A model generated the notes under the pieces. That model worked only from the letters and a program-made list of their open reading frames with translations. It was not told where the DNA came from and made no database searches. Positions 7,524 to 16,280 of a stretch of DNA of 56,929 nucleotides are shown here, piece after piece. The stretch is from assembly GCA_900315895.1 (NCBI GenBank), contig ONAY01000007.1, positions 1-56,929 of the forward strand. The letters run 5' to 3'. Made by a program: the position numbers and the translations under genes. Every line of letters starts with the position of its first letter. The stretch's first letter is position 1. The DNA is from an uncultured Eubacteriales bacterium (lineage in GTDB: Bacteria > Bacillota > Clostridia > Peptostreptococcales > Anaerovoracaceae).

Positions 7524-8192
7524 ATGGACGTGATACAGGCTATCCGTGAAAGACACTCGGTAAGAAATTACCTGGATAAAAAAATAGAGCAGGACAAGAT
7601 CCAGGCTCTCAAGGCTAAGATCGAAGAGGTGAACGGCAAGGGAGACCTTCATCTGCAGCTTCTGGAGGATGCAGGTAAGACCTTTAACAGACTCATGAGC
7701 CGGGCCATGGGCCTTGGAAGTGCGCCCAGCGTCATAGCCTGCGTGGGGCGCGACGATGATACCCTGGACGAGCGCATAGGATACTACGGAGAACAGGTGG
7801 TGCTCCTTGCGCAGGATCTGGGCCTCAACACCTGCTGGGCCGGGACCTACAGCAAGAGCAACGTTCCCTGCGACATAGCTGATGGGGAGCGCCTCTCGAT
7901 AGTCATAGCCATAGGATATGGAAGGAATCAGGGCTCAGCTCACAAGTCCAAGACGCCGGAACAGGTGGCGCCTGATATAGAGAGCGCACCGGAGTGGTTC
8001 AAGTTCGGTGTTGAGATGGCACTTCTTGCACCTACGGCCATCAACCAGCAGAAGTTCCAGATAAGGCTGGACGAGAAGGGCGAGGTGGAGTTCAACGATA
8101 AGGGAGGAGTCCTCAGCAAGATCGATCTCGGCATAGTCAAGTACCACTTTGAGGCCGGGGCAGACCATATAAGAGCGGTAGACGGAAAATGA
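7524..8192 (+). CDS. Nitroreductase-family flavoprotein (TM1586-like)
   Basis: A 222-residue protein starting with the nitroreductase signature IRERHSVRNYLDKKI, in which RHSVR contacts FMN phosphate. The mid region has GYYGEQVVLLAQDLGLNTCW, and a second half-domain has ALLAPTAINQQK. It resembles the TM nitroreductase subgroup, in which two half-domains sit in one chain. It should use FMN and NAD(P)H to reduce nitro, quinone or other electrophilic compounds; the substrate is unknown. AAGGAGG sits about 10 bases before the ATG. The stop is followed by a strong terminator. Confidence 0.85.
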   Translation: MDVIQAIRERHSVRNYLDKKIEQDKIQALKAKIEEVNGKGDLHLQLLEDAGKTFNRLMSRAMGLGSAPSVIACVGRDDDTLDERIGYYGEQVVLLAQDLGLNTCWAGTYSKSNVPCDIADGERLSIVIAIGYGRNQGSAHKSKTPEQVAPDIESAPEWFKFGVEMALLAPTAINQQKFQIRLDEKGEVEFNDKGGVLSKIDLGIVKYHFEAGADHIRAVDGK

Positions 8193-8200
8193 TGCTTACA

Positions 8201-8232
8201 CCCCCGAATTTTATATGTCGGGGGTTGATTTT
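8201..8232 (+). terminator. Terminator after the nitroreductase gene
   Basis: 7-bp stem CCCCCGA / TCGGGGG with a 10-base loop, followed by TTGATTTT. The T-rich tail doubles as the -35 region of the riboswitch promoter. Confidence 0.75.
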
Positions 8233-8253
8233 GTATTCTGCAGGTGATATATT
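8225..8253 (+). promoter_or_regulatory. Promoter of the cobalamin riboswitch RNA
   Basis: TTGATT (8225-8230), 17 bp, TATATT (8248-8253) with an extended -10 TGA. The transcript would start near 8260, just before the aptamer. Confidence 0.7.
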
Positions 8254-8272
8254 CAAGATGACAAGTGGATAT

Positions 8273-8436
8273 CATCCATGTTCCGCAAGAGTGCTTATTG
8301 CGGTGAAAATGGAACCGGGTGCGAATCCCGGGCGGTCCCGCCACTGTGATGACGTTGCCTGGACTACATGCCATTGAGGTAAACCTTGAGAAGGCGTCCG
8401 GGTTTGAGAGTCTTAGCCAGGAGACATGCATGGATG
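8273..8436 (+). ncRNA. Cobalamin riboswitch aptamer (class I, AdoCbl type)
   Basis: The diagnostic core is present: GGAACCGGGTGCGAATCC, then GCGGTCCCGCCACTGTGA, and the B12-box-like AGCCAGGAGACATGCA near the 3' end. The ends close with a perfect 8-bp helix, CATCCATG (8273-8280) with CATGGATG (8429-8436). The RNA binds adenosylcobalamin and normally shuts off B12 synthesis or transport genes. Here the leader runs into a terminator at 8502 and a second one at 8597, then a new promoter at 8648 before the Cys-rich protein gene. Which gene it regulates, if any, is therefore unclear. Confidence 0.92.
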
Positions 8437-8501
8437 AGAGATCAGACTGTGTCGGTGAAACACGGATGGATCATAATATTTCTCCTAAACAGCGAAAACG
8501 G

Positions 8502-8534
8502 GCTGCGGAAGTTGATGCCGCAGCATATTTTTTT
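8502..8534 (+). terminator. Riboswitch terminator
   Basis: Stem GCTGCGG (8502-8508) / CCGCAGC (8518-8524), 9-base loop, then ATATTTTTTT. Its position 66 bases after the aptamer fits the ligand-controlled terminator of the expression platform. Confidence 0.85.
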
Positions 8535-8552
8535 GCGAAACGCTTTTCATCC

Positions 8553-8582
8553 CGCGGAGGGGAGAGGGGTCTCCCTTCCGCG
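8553..8582 (+). other. GC-rich hairpin in the riboswitch leader
   Basis: 13-bp stem CGCGGAGGGGAGA / TCTCCCTTCCGCG (one G-U pair, loop GGGG), without a T-run. It sits between the two terminators. It could protect the RNA end or be a remnant of a larger regulatory structure. Confidence 0.6.
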
Positions 8583-8596
8583 ATCCATCCCCCCTT

Positions 8597-8629
8597 GGCC
8601 CTTCAGGAAACCGTGAGAGGGTCTTTTTT
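8597..8629 (+). terminator. Second terminator in the riboswitch leader
   Basis: Stem GGCCCTTCA / TGAGAGGGTC with one bulge and a G-U pair, followed by six T. With the terminator at 8502 it forms a tandem stop. No gene lies between them. Confidence 0.7.
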
Positions 8630-8647
8630 GTAGGAAGGTGTAGCGGG

Positions 8648-8676
8648 TTGATAAATTCATCCCGGTCTGATATATT
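8648..8676 (+). promoter_or_regulatory. Second promoter, directly upstream of the Cys-rich protein gene
   Basis: TTGATA (8648-8653), exactly 17 bp, TATATT (8671-8676) with extended -10 TGA. It matches consensus better than the riboswitch promoter. The ATG at 8697 follows after 20 bases with AAGGAGG between. It can drive the gene pair independently of cobalamin. Confidence 0.72.
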
Positions 8677-8696
8677 TTAATTAAGGAGGCGGCAAA

Positions 8697-8993
8697 ATGA
8701 GCGAGAGGACTATAACAACTGAGAATTACAAGTTTTTCCAGCATAAGGACTGTGAATTCTTCCCCTGTCACAAGACTGAGCATCCGGAGGACTTCAACTG
8801 TCTGTTTTGCTACTGCCCGCTGTACGCACTGGGCGACAGATGCGGAGGCAATTTCAAATACACCGAGGGCGGATTCAAGGATTGCTCCGGCTGCAAACTG
8901 CCTCATGTGAGAAAGAATTATTCCTATGTGATAGGGAAGTATTCAGAGATCCTGGAGGTGGTCAAAAAGAACACCTCGGGCAAGGAGGAATAG
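8697..8993 (+). CDS. Cysteine-rich small-domain protein
   Basis: A 98-residue protein with eight cysteines at 19, 24, 35, 38, 40, 49, 63 and 66 in the order typical of the Cys-rich small domain family (PF04071-like), including FNCLFCYCPLY and DCSGCKLPH. The cysteines very likely bind metal. The function is not known to me; members of this family often lie among cobalamin-synthesis genes, which fits the riboswitch upstream. AAGGAGG precedes the ATG. The CYTH gene begins 2 bases after the stop, so the two are one transcription unit. Confidence 0.8.
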   Translation: MSERTITTENYKFFQHKDCEFFPCHKTEHPEDFNCLFCYCPLYALGDRCGGNFKYTEGGFKDCSGCKLPHVRKNYSYVIGKYSEILEVVKKNTSGKEE

Positions 8994-8995
8994 GA

Positions 8996-9655
8996 TTGGA
9001 GATAGAATTCAAATACCAGGCCACGGTGGACCAGGGGTCAGAACTCATCAGTGACCTCAGCAAAAAATACGGGTCCGAGGTGAGGATCCTGCCCATGGAT
9101 GCGGTTTATTACGACACTGAGGACAGGGCCCTCCGGGACATACACGTTGTCTACAGGATCAGGACTGAGGGCGACCAGACGGTGCTTACCGTTAAATACG
9201 GCAAGGGCTCCGACAAGGCCACAAAGGGACTTTACAGGAGACAGGAGGAAAACATCCCGGTCCCCGCAGATTTCAAGGATAAGCCCGGTATCGATGTGCT
9301 GGAGGATATCCCCGTATACAAAGAGATGGACAAGGCCGTAGGAGGGCAGTACTCAGATCTTATGGGAGTCATGCTTCCCCTGAAGAAGCTGGTTCCTGTT
9401 ATGGATATGAAGTTCACCAGACGGGAGCTGGATGTTCCGGTAGGTAATAACGGAGGATCGGCTACGGTGTCCTATGATAATGGTTTCATATCTGCCGGAG
9501 GCAAACAAGAACCCATCTCTGAGGTGGAGATCGAACTTAAGGAGGGATCTGAGGCTGAACTTACTGAGTTCAGTGAAGAAATTGCCCTGAAGTACAGCTT
9601 AAGTCCCGGATTAAAGAGCAAATATGCCCGGGGAATCAAACTTTTAAACGAATAA
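8996..9655 (+). CDS. CYTH-domain protein (triphosphate tunnel metalloenzyme)
   Basis: A 219-residue protein. The CYTH hallmark E-x-E-x-K (EIEFK) lies at the very N-terminus only if translation begins at the TTG at 8996, which has AGGAGG 7 bases upstream; the longer frame from 8807 overlaps the Cys-rich gene and is rejected. Later strands carry further charged tunnel residues (VVYRIRTEGD, LTVKYGKG, SEVEIELKEG). The fold binds triphosphates with divalent metal; members are inorganic triphosphatases, thiamine triphosphatases or class IV adenylate cyclases. Which activity applies cannot be decided here. The gene is translationally linked to the Cys-rich protein and ends at a terminator. Confidence 0.8.
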   Translation: MEIEFKYQATVDQGSELISDLSKKYGSEVRILPMDAVYYDTEDRALRDIHVVYRIRTEGDQTVLTVKYGKGSDKATKGLYRRQEENIPVPADFKDKPGIDVLEDIPVYKEMDKAVGGQYSDLMGVMLPLKKLVPVMDMKFTRRELDVPVGNNGGSATVSYDNGFISAGGKQEPISEVEIELKEGSEAELTEFSEEIALKYSLSPGLKSKYARGIKLLNE

Positions 9656-9669
9656 TCAACTGAAATCAG

Positions 9670-9709
9670 GAGCAATGACCCAAAAAGTCATTGCTCTTTA
9701 TGATTTTTT
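9670..9709 (+). terminator. Rho-independent terminator before tig
   Basis: 10-bp perfect stem GAGCAATGAC / GTCATTGCTC with a 7-base loop, followed by TTTATGATTTTTT. Confidence 0.9.
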
Positions 9710-9741
9710 GGTGAAAATTGATTAATTCCCGGGCTGGTCGC

Positions 9742-9770
9742 TTTACTTTACAAGTTCTTTGAGATATAAT
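9742..9770 (+). promoter_or_regulatory. tig-clpP-clpX-lon promoter
   Basis: TTTACT, 17 bp, perfect -10 TATAAT (9765-9770). It lies between a terminator and tig. I see no CtsR- or CIRCE-type heat-shock operator near it. Confidence 0.7.
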
Positions 9771-9831
9771 AGACCCCAAATAATGGCTAAATTTGCCCTT
9801 AAAGCGATCATCAGGAGGAATTAAGATCACT

Positions 9832-11148
9832 ATGAAAACAAATTTTATTTCTAGAGAAGACAACAAGGTTAAGTTTTCGATGGAGTTCTCAGCTGAGGAA
9901 TTCGAAAATGCTCAGATAGAAGCGTACAAGAAGAACAAAGATCAGTTCACTATCGACGGATTCAGAAAAGGTAAGGCTCCCAGAACCATCATCGAGAGAC
10001 ACTATGGAGAAGGCGTATTCTTTGAGGATGCTTTGGACGAACTCTTCAGAGAAAACTATGTCAAGGCTCTGGACGAACTTGACCTTGAGGTTATAGACAG
10101 CCCCGCAGCTGAATTCACACAGCTCAAGAAGGGTGAAGGATTCACCGCTACCATCACCGTACCCGTATTCCCGGAGATCGTAGTCAAGGATTACAAGGGA
10201 GTAGAGGTAGAGAAGAAGGAAGGCAAAGTTGACGAGAAGGATGTTGACCAGGATATCGAGAACATCAGGAAGAGAAATGCCAGAATGGTATCCGTTGACA
10301 GAAAGGCCGAGACAGGCGATACAGTTTACTTTGACTATGCAGGCTTCGTAGGAGACGAGCAGTTCCAGGGCGGCACAGCAGAGAAGCAGACTCTGAAGCT
10401 TGGTTCCGGAATGTTCATTCCCGGTTTCGAAGAGGAACTGGTAGGCGTCAAGGCTGACGAGGACAGAGACGTTCACGTAACATTCCCCGAGGATTATCAG
10501 GCTGAAAATCTGGCTGGCAAGGACGCAGTATTCCACTGCCACATCCACGAGGTAAGAGAAGAACAGCTTCCCGACGTTGATGATGATCTTGCAAAGGATG
10601 CTACTGAATATGAGACTCTTGAAGAGCTGAAGGAAGCTACAAGAAAGAGACTTCAGGAAGCTGCCGAGAAGAACGCTGAGAATCAGATGAAGGATGAGGC
10701 CGCTGAGAAGGTCATGGCCGCAAACGAGTTTGAGATCCCTGCAGTGATGGTCAATGACGAACTGGACAGATCCATCAATGACTTCGCACAGCAGATGGCA
10801 TACTCCGGACTGAATCTTGACATGTACTTCAAGTACACCAACTCCAACATGGAGCAGCTGAGAGACCAGATCAGACCCGACGCAGAGAAGTCAGTGAAGC
10901 TCAGAATAATCCTTCAGAATATCGCAAGACTTGAAGGCCTTAAGTGCACAGAGGAAGACCTGAATTCTGAACTTGAATTCATGGCTAAACAGTACAACAC
11001 CGACCCTGCAGAAGTCAGAAAGATGCTTGGAGAAGACAGCATCGTATACTTCAAGAAGGACATCCAGGCCAAGAAGGCTATGGATCTCATCTACAGCGAG
11101 GCTAAAAAGGTCGAGAAGGCTGCAGAAGCAAAAGAAGAGGATAAATAA
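9832..11148 (+). CDS. tig: Trigger factor (ribosome-associated chaperone, prolyl isomerase)
   Basis: A 438-residue protein with the usual three parts. The N-terminal ribosome-binding domain has the signature FRKGKAPR near residue 44. The FKBP-type peptidyl-prolyl isomerase domain is around 150-245 ([26 protein letters not shown]). A long helical C-terminal chaperone domain follows, rich in Glu/Lys. It binds nascent chains at the exit tunnel. ATG 9832 is chosen because an upstream in-frame extension would add unrelated residues; AGGAGG lies 13 bases before it, slightly far. The stop overlaps the clpP start by one base. Confidence 0.95.
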   Translation: MKTNFISREDNKVKFSMEFSAEEFENAQIEAYKKNKDQFTIDGFRKGKAPRTIIERHYGEGVFFEDALDELFRENYVKALDELDLEVIDSPAAEFTQLKKGEGFTATITVPVFPEIVVKDYKGVEVEKKEGKVDEKDVDQDIENIRKRNARMVSVDRKAETGDTVYFDYAGFVGDEQFQGGTAEKQTLKLGSGMFIPGFEEELVGVKADEDRDVHVTFPEDYQAENLAGKDAVFHCHIHEVREEQLPDVDDDLAKDATEYETLEELKEATRKRLQEAAEKNAENQMKDEAAEKVMAANEFEIPAVMVNDELDRSINDFAQQMAYSGLNLDMYFKYTNSNMEQLRDQIRPDAEKSVKLRIILQNIARLEGLKCTEEDLNSELEFMAKQYNTDPAEVRKMLGEDSIVYFKKDIQAKKAMDLIYSEAKKVEKAAEAKEEDK

Positions 11149-11729
11149 TGAACCTTATACCATACGTTGTGGAGCAGACCCCGCAGGGCGAACGCTCCTA
11201 TGACATCTATTCCAGACTCCTTAAGGACAGGATAATCTTCATCGGCGGAGAGATCACAGAGGAACTCTCCAGTGCCGTTGTGGCTCAGCTCCTGTTCCTT
11301 GAGGCGGAGGATCCGGACAAGGATATCTGCATGTACATCAACAGCCCGGGAGGCTCTGTCTCCGCCGGGCTTGCGATCTATGACACGATGAAATACATCA
11401 AGCCGGAGATATCCACCATCGCCATCGGTATGGCCGCCAGCATGGGAGCATTTCTCCTGCTGGCCGGCACCAAGGGCAAGAGATATTCTCTTCCCAACGC
11501 CGAGATCATGATCCACCAGCCCTTAGGGGGAGCCCAGGGCCAGGCAGAGGATATCAGGATACAGGCAGATCATATCCTTAAGATCAGGGAGAAACTGAAT
11601 GCCATGATATCCGAAAACACCGGAAGACCCATAGAAGAGGTGGAGAAGGATACGGACAGAGATAACTTTATGACCGCCGAAGAAGCCGTGAAGTACGGAC
11701 TGATCGACGAAGTCATAACTTCAAGGTAG
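11148..11729 (+). CDS. clpP: ATP-dependent Clp protease proteolytic subunit
   Basis: A 193-residue serine protease with the intact catalytic triad Ser98 (GMAASMGAF), His123 (IMIHQPLGG) and Asp172 (DTDRDNF), numbered as in the E. coli enzyme. It forms two heptameric rings and degrades proteins unfolded by ClpX or other Clp ATPases. It starts within the tig stop (TAATG) and clpX follows 13 bases later, so all three are made together. Confidence 0.97.
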   Translation: MNLIPYVVEQTPQGERSYDIYSRLLKDRIIFIGGEITEELSSAVVAQLLFLEAEDPDKDICMYINSPGGSVSAGLAIYDTMKYIKPEISTIAIGMAASMGAFLLLAGTKGKRYSLPNAEIMIHQPLGGAQGQAEDIRIQADHILKIREKLNAMISENTGRPIEEVEKDTDRDNFMTAEEAVKYGLIDEVITSR

Positions 11730-11742
11730 ACTGAGGAGAAGC

Positions 11743-12999
11743 ATGAGTCAGAGAGATCACAACAACACGAGAGAGATGCACTGCAGTTTTTGCGGAAGGC
11801 CCAGAAGCGAAGTAAGAAAGCTCATCATGGGACCCAACGTGAATATTTGCGATGACTGTATCAAAACATGCATGGACATCCTGGAAGAAGAGGAGACCTT
11901 AAACAAGCCTTTAAAGAGCGCAGAACCCATCAGTAAGGTACCGACTCCCGAGGAGATGACAGCCGCCCTTTCTCAGTACGTCATCGAACAGGACGAGGCT
12001 AAGAAGGCCCTGGCTGTGGCAGTCTACAACCACTACAAAAGGATCAGAAACCTGGATATGGAAGGGGACGTGGAGCTTCAGAAGTCCAATATCGTTCTGA
12101 TCGGACCCACAGGATCCGGCAAAACACTTCTGGCCCAGACTCTGGCTAAGGTGCTGGACGTTCCCTTCGCCATAGCCGACGCCACCTCACTCACAGAGGC
12201 GGGCTACGTGGGAGAGGATGTGGAGAATATCCTCTTGAGGCTGATCCAGGCCGCCGACTGGGATGTGGAGAAGGCCCAGAGAGGCATAATTTATGTGGAC
12301 GAGATAGATAAGATCGCCCGCAAATCCGAAAACGTTTCCATTACAAGGGACGTATCCGGCGAAGGCGTGCAGCAGGCCCTCCTCAAGATACTTGAGGGTA
12401 CTGTGGCCAACGTGCCTCCTCAGGGAGGAAGGAAGCATCCCCAGCAGGAGTTTATCCCGGTGGATACCACCAATATACTGTTCATCTGCGGAGGAGCCTT
12501 CGACGGACTGGATAAGATAATCCAGAGAAGAATGAACACTAAAGTCATGGGCTTCAATTCTCAGGTAGCCAAGACAGAGGAAGATAACAAGGTGCTTCAG
12601 GAGGTTCAGCCCGAAGATCTTCTCAAGTTTGGGCTCATCCCCGAACTTATCGGAAGACTTCCGGTGGTAGTATCCCTGGATCCTCTTTCAAAGGAGGCTC
12701 TCATCAAGATACTCACCGAGCCCAAGAATGCACTGGTCAAACAGTATGAGACACTGTTCAAGATGGACGGCGTTGAACTGGAGATGACCGACAAGGCTCT
12801 GGAGAGGATAGCCGAGAAGGCTGCAGAGAGGAAGACCGGCGCCAGAGGTCTCAGATCCATTACCGAGAAACTTATGACCGACATCATGTACGAGATACCT
12901 TCCAACAAGGATATCAAGAAGGTCATAATCACGGACTCCACCGTAGACGGAGGAGAACCGGAGATCATTCTCAAAAGCGGCGAGACCAAGACCGCCTGA
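11743..12999 (+). CDS. clpX: ATP-dependent Clp protease unfoldase ClpX
   Basis: A 418-residue AAA+ protein. The N-terminal zinc-binding domain has Cys14, Cys17, Cys36 and Cys39. Walker A GPTGSGKT is at 121-128, Walker B in [11 protein letters not shown], and a C-terminal D2 small domain carries the sensor-2 GARGLR. It recognises degradation tags, unfolds the substrate and feeds it to ClpP. GAGGAGA precedes the ATG. Confidence 0.97.
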   Translation: MSQRDHNNTREMHCSFCGRPRSEVRKLIMGPNVNICDDCIKTCMDILEEEETLNKPLKSAEPISKVPTPEEMTAALSQYVIEQDEAKKALAVAVYNHYKRIRNLDMEGDVELQKSNIVLIGPTGSGKTLLAQTLAKVLDVPFAIADATSLTEAGYVGEDVENILLRLIQAADWDVEKAQRGIIYVDEIDKIARKSENVSITRDVSGEGVQQALLKILEGTVANVPPQGGRKHPQQEFIPVDTTNILFICGGAFDGLDKIIQRRMNTKVMGFNSQVAKTEEDNKVLQEVQPEDLLKFGLIPELIGRLPVVVSLDPLSKEALIKILTEPKNALVKQYETLFKMDGVELEMTDKALERIAEKAAERKTGARGLRSITEKLMTDIMYEIPSNKDIKKVIITDSTVDGGEPEIILKSGETKTA

Positions 13000-13023
13000 A
13001 TATAGAACAATAGGAAGACAGTA

Positions 13024-15336
13024 ATGACAGATATTAATATGATGCCTTGCATCCCTCTGAGAGGGCTCATAGCCTTCCCGGGGACCATACTTCATTTTGA
13101 CATAGGAAGAGAGAAGTCTGTGAAAGCGCTGGAGGCAGCCATGTCCGGCGACAAGCTTCTTTTCCTGTCCGCTCAGAAGGACGAAAACATCCTGATACCT
13201 CAGGTAAAGGATTTCTATGAGATCGGTACCGTGGTGAGAGTCAAGCAGATGCTCAAGATCCAGGGTGACGGAGTGAGAGTTCTGGTGGACGGACTTTATC
13301 GTGCCAAGATATCTTCTGTTATAACAGTGGACCCGTATTTCATGGTGGAAACAGAGGAGCTGAAAGATGTTCCGGCTGACCCTGCAGAGCCTGAGACTCA
13401 GGCCCTCATGAGGCTCGCACAGTATTCCTTCGACGAATATGCGGATCTTGCTGAGATCAAGCAGGATATTCCGGATATGGTGAACAACATCAAGGATCCG
13501 GGAGTTTTTTGCGATACCATAGCCCTCAATCTCAACGTTAAGATCGAGGAGAAGCAAAACGTTCTTGAAGCTCTGGATCAGAAGGAAAGACTGGGTGTCT
13601 TAAACAGGATAATCGCCCAGGAGAACGAGATCTTAAGACTTGAGATAGATCTGAACGAAAAGGTCCAGGACAGCATCAAGAAGAACCAGAAGGAATACTT
13701 CCTTCACGAGCAGATGAAGGCTATTCAGGACGAGCTTGGATTCGGAGAGGAAGCTCAGGCTGAGGCTTCCAGATGGCTGGAGGCTCTGAACAAGATCGAT
13801 CTTGAGGATAAGTACAAGGAAAAGGTGAGACTGGAGATATCCAAGTTCACGAAGATGGGACAGAACTCCGCCGATGCGGCGGTGATCAGGAATTACATCG
13901 AGACCATCATCGGACTTCCCTGGAGCAAGTCTTCAAAGACCAATTCAGACCTGAAGAAGGCCGAGAATATTTTGAACGAGGATCACTATGGCCTGGAGAA
14001 GGTCAAGGAGAGGATCCTTGAGTATCTGGCGGTCATCCACCTGAATAAGGCCATCAAAGGCCCCATCATCTGCCTTGTAGGCCCTCCGGGAGTCGGCAAG
14101 ACATCTATCGCAAGATCCATCGCCCGCGCCACGGGAAGAGAGTTCACAAGAATGTCTCTTGGCGGCGTGAGAGATGAGGCCGAGATAAGGGGACACAGAA
14201 GAACATACATCGGGGCTATCCCCGGAAGGATCATAACCAACATCAAGGACTGCGGAGTGAACAATCCGGTATTCCTTTTCGATGAAGTGGACAAGATAGG
14301 CGCGGATTTTAAGGGAGATCCGGCAGACGCTCTTCTGGAAGTGCTGGACCCCGAACAGAACAGGGATTTCACCGACCACTTTCTGGACATACCCTTCGAT
14401 CTTTCGAAGGTCATGTTCATAACAACTGCCAATACCACGGATACCATCCCCAGACCTCTTCTGGATCGTATGGAAGTGATCCAGCTTTCCGGTTATACCG
14501 AGGATGAGAAGGTCAAGATAGCAGAGAATTTCCTGATCAAGAAGCAGCTCAAGGCCAATGGACTGAAACCTGCCAACTTCAGTATGTCAGAGAATGCTTT
14601 AAGAGACCTCATCAATTACTACACCAGAGAGTCTGGTGTGAGAAATCTTGAAAGGGAGATCGGCAATCTGGCAAGAAAGGTGGCAAGAAAGATCGTCCAG
14701 AAGCAGGGCAAATCCTTCAGGATCACCTCAGGAAACCTCAGTTCATATCTGGGTAAGAAGAGATATCACTTCGACCTGGCGGAAGGTCAGGCAGAAGTAG
14801 GAACTGTTACAGGCATGGCATGGACACAGGTGGGAGGCGAGACTCTTACCATCGAGACCCAGGCAGTTCCGGGAACCGGCAAGATACAGCTCACGGGACA
14901 GCTTGGCGAGGTCATGCAGGAATCCGCTCAGGCGGCCATAACCTATATCAGATCCATCGCAGGAGAGTACAGCATAGAGAAGGACTTCTACAAGAACATG
15001 GACATCCACGTACATGTTCCCGAGGGAGCGGTCCCCAAGGACGGCCCCTCTGCAGGAGTTACGATGTTTACTTCTGTAATGTCCGCGCTCACTGAGACCC
15101 CTGTGAGAAAAGATGTAGCCATGACCGGTGAGATAACCCTGAGGGGCAAGGTCCTGCCGGTGGGAGGCATCAAGGAAAAGGTTCTTGCCGCATACAGAGC
15201 AGGCATCAGGACCATCCTTCTTCCCAAGGACAATGAACGTGATGTGGATGATATACCGCAAAACATCAGAAAGCAGATAGATTTCATTTATCTCACCCAT
15301 GCCAGAGAGACTCTGGAGCATGCTTTTGACAAGTGA
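13024..15336 (+). CDS. lon: ATP-dependent Lon protease
   Basis: A 770-residue protein: N-terminal substrate-binding domain and coiled coil (about 1-300), AAA+ module with Walker A GPPGVGKT at 353-360 and Walker B in FLFDEVDKI, and a C-terminal protease domain with nucleophile Ser676 in KDGPSAGVT and the partner Lys in GIKEK. It degrades misfolded and regulatory proteins. It begins 24 bases after clpX, and engB starts one base after its stop. Confidence 0.97.
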   Translation: MTDINMMPCIPLRGLIAFPGTILHFDIGREKSVKALEAAMSGDKLLFLSAQKDENILIPQVKDFYEIGTVVRVKQMLKIQGDGVRVLVDGLYRAKISSVITVDPYFMVETEELKDVPADPAEPETQALMRLAQYSFDEYADLAEIKQDIPDMVNNIKDPGVFCDTIALNLNVKIEEKQNVLEALDQKERLGVLNRIIAQENEILRLEIDLNEKVQDSIKKNQKEYFLHEQMKAIQDELGFGEEAQAEASRWLEALNKIDLEDKYKEKVRLEISKFTKMGQNSADAAVIRNYIETIIGLPWSKSSKTNSDLKKAENILNEDHYGLEKVKERILEYLAVIHLNKAIKGPIICLVGPPGVGKTSIARSIARATGREFTRMSLGGVRDEAEIRGHRRTYIGAIPGRIITNIKDCGVNNPVFLFDEVDKIGADFKGDPADALLEVLDPEQNRDFTDHFLDIPFDLSKVMFITTANTTDTIPRPLLDRMEVIQLSGYTEDEKVKIAENFLIKKQLKANGLKPANFSMSENALRDLINYYTRESGVRNLEREIGNLARKVARKIVQKQGKSFRITSGNLSSYLGKKRYHFDLAEGQAEVGTVTGMAWTQVGGETLTIETQAVPGTGKIQLTGQLGEVMQESAQAAITYIRSIAGEYSIEKDFYKNMDIHVHVPEGAVPKDGPSAGVTMFTSVMSALTETPVRKDVAMTGEITLRGKVLPVGGIKEKVLAAYRAGIRTILLPKDNERDVDDIPQNIRKQIDFIYLTHARETLEHAFDK

Positions 15337-15337
15337 A

Positions 15338-15928
15338 ATGAGAATAATAAAATCTGAACTGGAATGCGTGGCTGCAAAAAAACAGCAGTATCCGGAACCG
15401 GATGTGCCTGAGATCGCCTTCGTGGGAAGATCCAACGTGGGGAAGAGCTCTCTTTTGAACCTGATAACGGGAAGGAAGAGTCTGGCCAGAGTTTCAGGCA
15501 ATCCGGGAAAGACGCGCACCATAAACTTTTACAGAATAAATGATTCCTTCAGGATAGTGGACCTGCCCGGCTACGGCTATGCTAAAGCGGCGAAGAATGT
15601 AACCAAGGACTGGGGCAGGATGATGGAGGAATATTTTGAGACAAGACCTAACCTTAGGACGGTGGTCCAGCTTGTGGACTGCAGGCATGAACCTTCCGCC
15701 CAGGACAGGCAGATGTTCGAGTATCTTAAATACTACGAATTGGACAGGATCGTGGTGCTCACGAAAACGGACAAGATTTCCAGGTCTGAGCTCAATAAGA
15801 ACACCGCTGTCATAAAGAGGATCCTGGAGCTTGATGAACATCACTCGGTGGTACCGGTCTCCGCTTTGAAGAGGACAGGTGAAGACCTGCTTCTCAAGGA
15901 GATCGAAAGGGTGCTTGGAGAGGAATGA
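15338..15928 (+). CDS. engB: Ribosome biogenesis GTPase EngB/YsxC
   Basis: A 196-residue TRAFAC GTPase with G1 GRSNVGKS, the G2 threonine in KTRTINF, G3 DLPGYGYAK and G4 TKTDK. It acts in late assembly of the 50S subunit. The start at 15338, one base after the lon stop, gives the usual N-terminus; the open frame extends further up but overlaps lon. There is no clear ribosome site of its own, so translation is probably coupled to lon, the standard arrangement in Firmicutes. Confidence 0.93.
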   Translation: MRIIKSELECVAAKKQQYPEPDVPEIAFVGRSNVGKSSLLNLITGRKSLARVSGNPGKTRTINFYRINDSFRIVDLPGYGYAKAAKNVTKDWGRMMEEYFETRPNLRTVVQLVDCRHEPSAQDRQMFEYLKYYELDRIVVLTKTDKISRSELNKNTAVIKRILELDEHHSVVPVSALKRTGEDLLLKEIERVLGEE

Positions 15929-15935
15929 TCGAAGA

Positions 15936-16280
15936 ATGGGCCTTTATAAGTTTGGAAAGAGAATAAAGGCGATACCGAAGATGCTTAAGGACAAGAAGGT
16001 CCCCTGGACCAAGAAGGCCCTGTTGATCTTCGGAATCATCTATCTGTTCCTTCCGGTGGACTTGATACCTCCGGTATTGTTCCCGCTGGGCTTTGTGGAT
16101 GATCTTGTACTATGGGTCTACATAATCTGGCATCTCTCCGATACTTTGGATCAGTATGCAGATTACGTCGAGGAAGGTGACCTTTCCCGCAACTATAAGG
16201 GAAAGGATCTTGTTGAAGACGTCACATTCGACGTCAAAGAAGATAATAATGAGGATGAGGAGAGCGGGCAATGGACGTAA
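15936..16280 (+). CDS. YkvA-type DUF1232 small membrane protein
   Basis: A 114-residue protein with the DUF1232 core: a basic amphipathic start, then KKALLIFGIIYLFLPVDLIP and GFVDDLVLWVY, the hydrophobic PxDLIP...G..DD pattern of the family, and an acidic tail. The function of the family is unknown. The ATG at 15936 lies 7 bases after engB; the longer frame from 15879 overlaps engB. Its end overlaps hpt by 10 bases. Confidence 0.8.
   Translation: MGLYKFGKRIKAIPKMLKDKKVPWTKKALLIFGIIYLFLPVDLIPPVLFPLGFVDDLVLWVYIIWHLSDTLDQYADYVEEGDLSRNYKGKDLVEDVTFDVKEDNNEDEESGQWT

Noticed and set aside
8319-8633. Open frame of 104 codons in the riboswitch leader
   Set aside because: It covers the conserved aptamer and both terminators, so the sequence is constrained as RNA; no ribosome site.
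12688-13557. Minus-strand open frame of 289 codons across the clpX/lon junction
   Set aside because: It lies opposite two certain genes, with no family features.
14743-15522. Minus-strand open frame of 259 codons over lon and engB
   Set aside because: Antisense shadow of conserved genes.
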